Source: Ceratodon purpureus (lineage: Eukaryota; Streptophyta; Bryopsida; Pseudoditrichales; Ditrichaceae). Taken from it: a stretch of DNA of 64,000 nt. This document shows positions 55,293-64,000 of this stretch, piece after piece. Where the stretch lies: NCBI GenBank assembly GCA_014871385.1, contig CM026426.1, forward strand, positions 79,651,566 through 79,715,565, written 5' to 3'. The stretch's first letter is position 1; each line of letters starts with the position of its first letter. A program made the position numbers and the translations under genes. The notes under the pieces were generated by a model. It searched no databases and had not been told where the DNA came from. It was given only the letters and a program-made list of their open reading frames with translations.

Positions 55293-58200
55293 GTTGCGTT
55301 GTTTTTTTCTCAGAGGACATGACATCATAGTCTGGTATATGCTTCTTTCCTCGCTTCTTCTTCTATGATATGATGGCTCTTCTCTTCTTCTTTAATTGCT
55401 CTACTAATAGCAGACCCTTTAAGTCTTTGATGTAGACGGAGGAGTGGTCAGCAAGATTTAAATTACAACTAACCTGTGAATCATACAGTATAACAAAATT
55501 GGAATTAACATGTACTGCAAAGGACTACAATTGGAAGTTTCTATTACAATTTAAACATCATAATTTGAAGGCGGCCTTACAAATAACACATTAAAGATTT
55601 CTTACCTAATAATTTTGGATGCACTATTTGCCCAAGGAATATTCCAAGTTGGGTGGCCTACTCCTATGCATCTCTTTTGTGAACATGTAAGGAAAATTCT
55701 TATTCATACCTTTTCCACTTCTAAAGTCCTTTAACCTACTCCATGGAATCATAGCAACCTCAGGAAGATAGTATTATTTTACACTCTAAATTTGAATAGG
55801 TATTCATGCAATGTCGTTGCAAAAGGGTCTAGGTGGTGGAATTTGCTTCATATCTCTAAATTTCTTTGTAAGCACTTGTTTGCACTCGAGTCTCTGGCAA
55901 GGAAACTCCTCAATGTCCGAGTCGTCCACAAGTAAAATAGGTGGTGACTTTGGTGAGCATGCACGACCATTCTTCCTACAAACTTTAAGGCTTGCAGTTT
56001 GCCACATTGTTGATGGTATAGGAGCTGCTTCTACCTTTGCAGCGTCATCGATACCTAGAGCTTCCTTTGCAGCAACATCAATATTATAACTTCTTCTTCC
56101 GCCCTTTGTCTTGGGAAACCAACCTAGAGCTATCGGCTTTGGAATGTCATTCTAAGTTGTTGTAGAACTTTGGCTTTCAAAATAACTCACCTTCATACTT
56201 TGGCCATCTAGATCCTTGGACGACAAAAGTCAATAAGATTTAACATCATCTAAAGTACCACACTCTTCCCACGGGGTCCCATTAACAATCTCCATAACAA
56301 CACACATCTCAAAAGTAGAAACATGAAGTATCGGGCTTACTTCACGGTGTACATAGTTCTCCTTCAGTTCAGTACATATAAAAACAAAGTCTGTCAATAA
56401 CATACTCCGTTTCAAGGGATAGCAAACATGAGTCATCACTACCGTCTTCAATATATAGTGAACCACCACAAGCATAATTCTGGGTTTCTGGAAACATAAA
56501 AGATTTGTGGACAAACTGCTATTAGTCTTAGTGAGATCAACACACGTACTCTGCGTGAAGACAAAATGGTGCAATGGACCTCTACTTAAGACCTTTATAG
56601 AGCTCAAAGAAGACATATATTCCTACGTCTTTCAAATTCAATATGGAAATACTACTCACTCTAGCACAAAGGTCAACAAATGCTAGACCAAATTTCTATG
56701 TCCAGAATGGCCTAAGAATTTCTTTTAGATCTTCCCTTAACTTTCCACTTCTCCAACCCTCAAATTTATCTATCTCTTCATCAATTGTCAAATCAACAAA
56801 TACCGCACCCAGTTCACAAGCACTTGATCTCATATGACTCTGAGACTTCTGTACTTTATACAAATTTTTTGGAACAATCTAGCAAACCAAGCCCGCAAAG
56901 CGCAGAGCATTAGCTAAGGCAATTTGTGATGACTACCTAGTATGAGGTCTCTTTGACCACAAAACACCGGAAGACAAAGAATTCAATCACCCTAAACGAA
57001 TTGACTTTACAATACATTAGCTTCTCTTTGGTTTCACTAATATTGCACCATAGCAAAGAAAAACATTTTTATGCACAACATGTCTTTGGTGCAGCTTGAA
57101 CCCTTAGCCGCAACCGTCCTAAACCTAGTACTCTAAAGAACCCTAAGTTTTAGATTTTTGAAGCACAACAAATAAATTGCACTCCATGATTGAATTCACC
57201 TAATACGGATTCTTTGACAGCGCATCAATTTGTGGTATTCGACATTCTTAGAACTCTATAGCTACACAAGTCATGGCAAAAGTAACATCATTCAATGATA
57301 TGATAATCAAACTCAATTAAAAGCCACACTGAGCAAGGTAGGACATGTGGCATAAACATAACAAGTACACTTACTAAATGCTGAGGCTTGTTGATATATT
57401 GGATGGTAGCAGGAGCGGCGACCACTCCCGTGCAACCCTAAAGTGCCCAAAAAATGGAAAACATCGACTTTGTGGGGGGTTCTTTGTATGAGGGCTAATT
57501 CTTCACAAATGTTTTTGCTTGTCCACGTCCAAAAATCATGAAATGAAAGGCAAAATAAAAGTAATCCATCCCAAAACCGGTGATTTCAAAATCAAATTGT
57601 CCATGAAAAGTTAAAAAAACAACTTGTTCCAAAATTGTTTGGAAATTGAAAATACCCATCTTATAAGAAGTACAAGAAAACCTCTCAGAATGTTTGTAAT
57701 ATTTTTAAGGGAATTGAAATTAAAAAAGTAAATATATAAATAAAACTAAGTCTAGCATGGCTTATTGCAAAGCCCACACCAAGCAAGCTTCAAAACCCAA
57801 CCTGGCCTGGCCCAGCTCTCAAACGTCGCACTGACACGGACGGCAGTGACTGTCGTAGTCTAAATTCTATAGACTGTGTGTTGTAGACTTCCTCTTTAAA
57901 TAACACGCACTCTACAGGAGAGTTTCTGGTCGCAACAAACTACTACTCGTATCTTGTAGAGCCTGGAGTGGGACTTTGTAGCGCTGAGCGAGGTGTTGTC
58001 TTGAGGAGGAGAAAGATATGTCACCTTTTTTAATTTATAATTTTTTTCCAAATGTTAGTCAAGTATTGTATAGAAGAAATGAACATATTTCTAGATTTAG
58101 AGTAAGTCATACATTTAGGATTTTTGGTATTTCATGCCAGCGGTGATTGATGTGTTTTTACTTTATATTGTGATTATGTCCTTGCCTGTGTTTGGGGTAC

Positions 58201-58829
58201 CTAGACAAAGGAGAGATGCGCGGCAATGGAGCATTTTTTGTATGTTTAGGGCATCTTCGTCTTCTCAAACTTTGAATGATGGAAGGAATGAATTGCTTGA
58301 GTTGTCAAATATTTTGTTAGGGATTCTCCACATGGTATATTTGATGTTGAGGTAGAGCAAGATGATGTTCAAGACCATGTTCGGATCAGGGACGACACTG
58401 AGTAGGGAGGACAACGATCTTGATGATAGTGCAAATGATGAGAATAGTGTAGGAGTACAAATTCCACCTTATATTGGTGGAATACGGCCTTTATGGAAGA
58501 GTGAGTGTATGCCCGCATGGCGTCAAGGAAGGCTTTAGTTGATGCACATTGCTCTGCCTAGAGGGAAGCCTTATATGAAGTTATAGCATGTCAAGCACAT
58601 GGTTAACATACACGTTGGAGGACTGTTGGAGAGGATTGTGAATCTTTGCAACTTTCAACTATGAAGGAATATAAAGGATCAGCCCTTCATCCTTATGCCA
58701 TGCTCAGGTGGAGAACGGTGACAGATAACTACAAGGCAACTACCATGGCTAGACATATGGTAAACGCTATTGATTGAGAGAGTGCTAGAATTGTCTGTTG
58801 TATGAAGATATCATATCATTTGGTAATTA
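55293..58829. other. Diffuse decayed coding-like sequence, no gene called
   Basis: On -, 56,840-55,804 contains broken protein-like frames (FVDLTIDEEIDKFEGWRSGK; YVHREVSPILHVSTFEMC; CQRLECKQVLTKKF) that could be a dead gene or transposon of unknown family. The remainder (56,900-58,829) is AT-rich without recognised features. Confidence 0.3.
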
Positions 58830-59153
58830 ATGATAGAGCCATCAACCAGTTTGAGGTTATGTGTCAAATCATCAGACACATGGGAGCTCGAGACATGCTT
58901 GTCAATGATGAGTATGGTGCCAATTCTAGTAGACAATCTCCATATGATTTTTGTAGGCCACACGTTTAGGGTTTCTAAACAGAACTTGATCAAAAGCCAT
59001 CCACGTACTAGCTTGAAGTTGGAGACTTTAGATGCTTTGATGTGCATTTCATGTGCAGATATTCCTATTGAAAATATTAATTGGAATGCACTCATATGCT
59101 TGTTTAGAGAAACATTAAAGATAGGAGAATTCATCCACTTGTTTGAAGACTAA
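58830..59153 (+). pseudogene. Possible hAT transposase C-terminal fragment
   Basis: A 107-codon frame ends with FRVSKQNLIKSHPRTSLKLE and TLDALMCI, then INWNALICLF, reminiscent of the hAT dimerisation motif (FS...R.sL.p.tleaL.c). No upstream catalytic domain or ends are recognised, so it is a fragment at best. Confidence 0.3.
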
Positions 59154-62100
59154 GTTGCTCTTTTCTTAAAAAAATACCATGTTTATAAAAACTAAATTTT
59201 ATTCAATTGCTACGTATACCTTTAATTTAAATCTCTCACATTATGTTTAAGAGATTCTAAACTTAATAATTAATAAATCAATGTGTGCAGGTGAAATCAG
59301 CACTTAAAGATTAGTATTTGGATTGTTTATTAGTGGTTTGACTCGATTGTGCTTATATTCACATGCCATATATGACATAATATAATTGATATTTGCACAT
59401 TCTTTTTTCATTGAAAAAAACAATCAAAAATAAATTTAATTTTAGAACCCGTCGAAAGTGTATTTGGCATGTCCAAAAATTGGTTCTTTTTTTGGAAACT
59501 CGTCCACTAGAAATGTCTTTTTTATGAATATGTCCTTGGACATGTCAGGGACCTTGTGAAAACTCACTAAAGTTAATGCGACGCACCTCAACCGACTCAC
59601 TGTCCCACCTATTGGAGAATGACGATAGAAAACTATTGTACAATAGCCACCAACAAATTAATGTTCATTCAACTTTTCAAAGAACTGCTAATACAAATTA
59701 CAAAAATTACTAGTTTTGAGTCTAATTTCGACAAGTTGTAGTTCACAAGAGGGAGAATACATACGATTAATTTTTGATGATAAAAGGTTTTTTTAAATCT
59801 ATTTTTTATTTGAACTAAACCTTCATTTTTTACTCCTAATTCAAACAACTATAAACATTGGTTTTGTAACTTATGGTTTATAAAACTTTCAATGAAAAGA
59901 ATGCAAATCCTCTGTAGAATCACGTGGAAAATAAATCTTGAGTCCTGAGATCATATTTACCAATATAACAATGTTTGAAGCTTTTAGTTTAACAATGTTC
60001 AATTTGAGTATAAATTATACATTTTTATCATATTTGATCCAAAAATTGTCCAAAGAAGAATTTTTTCCCAATTCAAATGGTTTAATTTATCTCAATATTA
60101 ATTTTGATATTTTTATGGGACCTTAAGGGAGTGCCTACGCTCCCAACATTGGGAACGCAGACGTTCCCTGAGATCCCATGAGGTGGGAGCGCCAAAAGTT
60201 CTATACATTATGAATAAGGAAATCAGGATTTGAATCCTGCGTCGACACATGGCTCCGGGAATCATTGGTACTGTGTTCGAATATGGAGAGGCAACATCAT
60301 GCATTCTTTAGTACTGTGCTCTAGTATCGATGGGCACCATCATGTATGTTGGTGCTAGGTTGCTAGAATAACTCAGTGAAGAAAGTGTGTACATTAGTAT
60401 TGGAATGACCATATCAGCTGCTTCAGTTCCCTAGCTCTAGAATTCAAATACTGTAAAGCTACCAGATATCAATGTCCGAAATGTACCCATTCTGAGCTTT
60501 GTAAAATCAACATTACATATGTAGATTCCAAGATTTTTGAGGCATTCTCGAATCTTCAATGAGGAAGATTTCTGAATTCTATATTTCTTATTAACTTGGA
60601 GATTCAAATTATTCTTCGCAATCCTGAAATGTACAGAGCGGTGAATTTACGTTATCTACATTTTCTTCTAGATTGTGGACATTTGGAAAAATGTGTGGTT
60701 TCAACCATTTGGGTTGAAACAACATTTCTTTGCTGTTTAAATTGTTGTGGTTTCAACACTCTAAAAATGTGGTTTCAACCTGGGTGGTTGAAACATCAAA
60801 TTTTTAACCACATTTTTAACCACATTCTTGGAGATCCCGATGAAAATCAGCATCACCTCCGAGAGCTCTTTCTCCAAGACGAACTCTTTTCCTTCTCTAC
60901 TCATCATTCTGCATCCTCTCCTTCCTCTTGCTAGACTTTTAGCTCAAACGTGTTTTTCTCGGAGTGAAGATAAGCCCTGGTATACATGTTCAGTGCAAAA
61001 TTAGGGATTGGTGTCCTTCCCATAGCTTAATTTTGCAATCCTTTATGTAATTTTTGTTGCACTTTAAATTCAAACAGAATTATGTGGAGTGGAAGTGGCT
61101 CGGGTACCAAACTATTATGTTATATGCGAAGTTAGGATTTGGTCGCCAAAGTCTAAGGACTGAAGTTCTCGTTGGTTGCAATGCTTAAGATTAGGTTCTA
61201 TTGGTTTAGGGTGTAGTCAATACACTTCAAACATATTGGGATTTGTAATATGTACTGACCATTATAGGTGAATTAGATGGCCTTTATAGATACATTTTTT
61301 CTTGGTTTGGCGATAGTATAAAGATTCTTTTGGGTCAATTAGACAGCACACACTTCAAAAATTCATAACAAATTCATACTTTGTCTAAAAAATAAAACTT
61401 CATTTCTACTCTCCATTTTTGTTGTCTTTATGTGGAATTTGAGAAAAAATTCAATAGTGTTAACAAGACACATCATCATTCTGCTTATCACATCTTGTTT
61501 TATTCTGTGCAGATATGTGATTTTGGGATATCAATATTGGAGTGTGGAGAGAATTTTCCATTTGGAACCCAAAAGTGCTGAGACATATCAAATCATTATT
61601 GTTTAAGGGGACCCCCATGGAATTTTCTTGTGTGAGGTAGTACAACAATGTGATTGAAAATACCAAATCTATTTAAAGATTTGGAGAAAGTGTTCATTTA
61701 ACATTTAGCTTGGTTATGCATCAAATATACCACTTGAGAAATCCAACTAAGTATACAGCTAGTTAAATTGATTTTCATTACAATACATAACTTTCCAATT
61801 TTTAAAAATAGTTGTTTATTATAATAGTTGACGCAAATATTTGATAAAATCTATATAAGTTTTGAAAGAATAATAAAGGTAAATGCTTGATAAAAAGTAA
61901 AGAGTATTTGAATGATTATGTTTGGAAAGCATGTGGATATTGGTCAACCTTTCGTTTTTGATTTCAAGATGGGAGGTGAAGCATCTTCACAAGAACAATA
62001 TACAATGTAATCACAAATTGCAGTTCATATGATACGAAGTTCAATACAAAGTTCAATATCAATTTCATCTTTGATATCGTGAATTTGATAACTACAGCTA

Positions 62101-62586
62101 AAAGAAGCAACACACATACATCAATAGCTTTAAGTCATCAACACACTCTTTGAATATCTATCTTTACAAACTTATTAACAAAATTATATCACAACATACA
62201 TTGATGATGAAACTTGTATTCATACTTCGTAATTGACACAAAATTTTGGAACTATGAAACTTCAGAAATACAAAGGGGTAAGTTGTTGGCTTGATTGACT
62301 TCTTTTTTCTACTTGAATATGCTCATGCTCCTATCTTGAACCATATACTTTAGTTTTGACTTTCTCCAAGTTTTGAATTTATAGGTGAACCTTGAAGTCC
62401 CATACATCTTGTTTATAAATTTAATTTGATTCAAATTTTTGAAAAGCTGAAATGAACGTAAACTTATTGGTGGGTACAGTACCAAGATCGAAGGTTGGAC
62501 GGTCACCCAGCCATTCGAGGCCTCTGGTCCGAAGTCCAACCTCTAAACCCGTGAATAGGGTTCTACAAAACCCATCACCAAACCAG
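59154..62586. other. AT-rich intergenic sequence with short inverted repeats
   Basis: No gene recognised. Inverted motifs around GGGAGTGCC...GCTCCC and GGGAACG...CGTTCCC lie at 60,124-60,192. Alternating TGTGGTTTCAACC and GGTTGAAAC words at 60,690-60,825 could form hairpins and may be small transposon relics. Confidence 0.4.
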
Positions 62587-62595
62587 AAACCCTAA
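62587..62595 (+). promoter_or_regulatory. Telo-box upstream of RPS26
   Basis: AAACCCTAA, about 200 bases before the start codon. Telo-boxes are typical of plant ribosomal protein promoters. Confidence 0.6.
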
Positions 62596-62790
62596 ATCCA
62601 GTTACAGTGGAACGAAATATTCACTAGAACCCATCCAACGGTTTAAGCCTTCAATCGACGAATCTTGCTCCGCGGCTAACTAAGTGTGTTGCGCACAAAC
62701 CTGGGGTATCTTTCCGCTTGGCTTTCACTCGGCTCAGCTTTCGCGCATCTCCTTGTCGTTGCCCTGCAAGCAGCAGTCGCGTTTCTCACC

Positions 62791-63886
62791 ATGGTACGCT
62801 CATAGCATTCTCCACTTCTTTGCTATCTATTTCACGCATTTTCTTTAGCTCCCCTTTTCGTAGATGCGTTTGGGTTTTAGCGTTTGCCTTGGAGTAGGGT
62901 TTTGAGGCTCTGTATCTGGTGGCTGTTGTTGACATTGGACTGTTTGTGACAGACTGTCAAGAGGCGCAGTGGAGGTCGCAACAAGCATGGCCGTGGCCAT
63001 GTTAGTCCGATTCGGTGCTCCAACTGTGGGCGTTGTGTCCCTAAGGTATGCTATTGAAGATCCTGCTAAGACGGATGTACGGTATCTGTTTTGTAGGGTT
63101 GAAAAGGATTAGAATGTCACCAGGAATAACGCTGTTGTTACAGTGTTTGTCTAGGGTTAATATTTTGACGTGCTATCGTGGAAATGCTTTCTCAGGACAA
63201 AGCTGTGAAGAGATTCTTGGTGCGTAACATTGTCGAGCAGGCTGCTGTTCGTGATGTGCAGGAGGCATGCGTCTACGATGGTAATTTTTCTTATTATTGA
63301 TTCATGATTTTTTCTTAATGTGTACAGTATTATCGGACTAGGTCTGTCAGATCAATTGACACTGTTTGTTTAGGATTAGTTAATGGTATGAACATTATCG
63401 ATCAGAGATGTAGATAATAGGAAGTCGAATTAAGATTGCCAATTTTACAGCTGATTGATTTCTTCATCATAGGGTACGTGCTCCCCAAGTTGTACGCAAA
63501 GATGCAGTATTGCATCTCTTGTGCAATTCACTCCCACGTAGTTCGTGTCCGCTCCCATGAGGCTCGTAGGATTCGTGACCCACCCCAAAGATTTCGTCGT
63601 AAGGTATGCACTGTTGTAACTCCCAATCCTCACGAAATGACTTCTCGTATGGGATACTATTTAAATCTCAAGGATTTCTATATTATACCACCCTACCTAG
63701 GGTCCTATTAACCACCTTGTTGCAGATGTTGCCAGCTGCATAGTTATGTTTTCTTACGGAATGTGTGATTCTAGTTAGGGTTTTCCTAATTCGGCTTGCC
63801 TTGTTTGTTTAATCGTTGCCCAGGAGGACGGTCCCGCAAGCACTGTACCTGGTGCCCGTCTTGCTGCTAATCAGGCCAAGGCCTGA
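62791..63886 (+). CDS. RPS26: 40S ribosomal protein S26 (eS26)
   Basis: Complete host gene, five exons: 62,791-62,793 (ATG alone), 62,953-63,045, 63,196-63,280, 63,473-63,603 and 63,824-63,886, all GT-AG and in phase, giving 124 residues. The sequence is typical eS26: [29 protein letters not shown] (first zinc pair), [40 protein letters not shown] (second zinc pair) and PPQRFRRK. The protein binds the 3' end of 18S rRNA at the mRNA exit of the small subunit. A first intron directly after the ATG is common in ribosomal protein genes. The tail ([15 protein letters not shown]) is a little shorter than in Arabidopsis. It anchors the window as plant nuclear DNA. Confidence 0.96.
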
Positions 63887-64000
63887 GATACTCTTGTGAT
63901 AGGCTAGACTGATTGAGAAGTAAGTAGGGGAGAGGAACCAGAAATTTGCTTTGGGGAATTCACTAGGACATTGTCAGTTACACCTTTTTGGCGGTTGTCT

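Noticed and set aside
61000-62560. Short frames in the AT-rich region before RPS26
   Set aside because: Length and composition are what chance gives in AT-rich DNA; no motifs or splice structure.
1-64000. tRNA, rRNA or CRISPR features
   Set aside because: No cloverleaf with conserved boxes, no rRNA segment and no regularly spaced repeat-spacer array was recognised. The only tRNA-related sequences are the primer-binding sites of the LTR relics.

Overview
This is nuclear DNA of a land plant. The right end carries a complete five-exon ribosomal protein S26 gene (62,791-63,886) with a telo-box upstream. A split BTB/POZ gene of the plant BT type lies near the left end, and the transposons include plant-type copia and Athila/Tat-like Ty3/gypsy relics. 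The SET proteins resemble the plant SUVR1/2/4 family. I cannot name the species.

Most of the window, 8.75-48.70 kb, is a nest of transposons. The outer element, E1 (8,750-48,699; TIR starts GGGTGGATG; TSD TTTT), holds a decayed DDE-type transposase gene on + (10.4-13.9 kb) and, converging on it, a decayed SUVR-type SET gene on -. That SET gene is now in three pieces (47.9-46.6, 33.8-33.5 and 17.1-14.4 kb). Two later insertions split it. E2 (17,909-33,468; TIR starts GGGTGTTGG; TSD TGCA) landed in one of its introns. A 12.8-kb Ty3/gypsy LTR element (33,777-46,622; TSD ATCAT; LTRs about 1% apart) landed in its RING-like exon.

E2 is the best preserved element. It encodes a roughly 905-residue transposase on - in four coding exons (31,950-28,239). 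It also encodes a roughly 1,400-residue protein on + (18,613-25,046) with a novel N-terminal domain, a coiled coil, a RING-H2-like zinc module, an acidic linker, and pre-SET, SET and post-SET domains with the key motifs present. A DNA transposon that carries its own RING plus H3K9-methyltransferase-type gene, in two independently bounded copies with the same convergent layout, is the main discovery here. A third, older set of fragments (transposase at 6.6-7.9 kb, RING-type gene at 53.65-49.46 kb) flanks E1 and may be an element into which E1 inserted.

The rest holds a truncated copia relic (0.5-1.3 kb), two small GC-rich inverted-repeat elements (88-417 and 55,042-55,292), short tandem repeats, a possible hAT fragment near 59 kb and long AT-rich stretches without recognisable genes.
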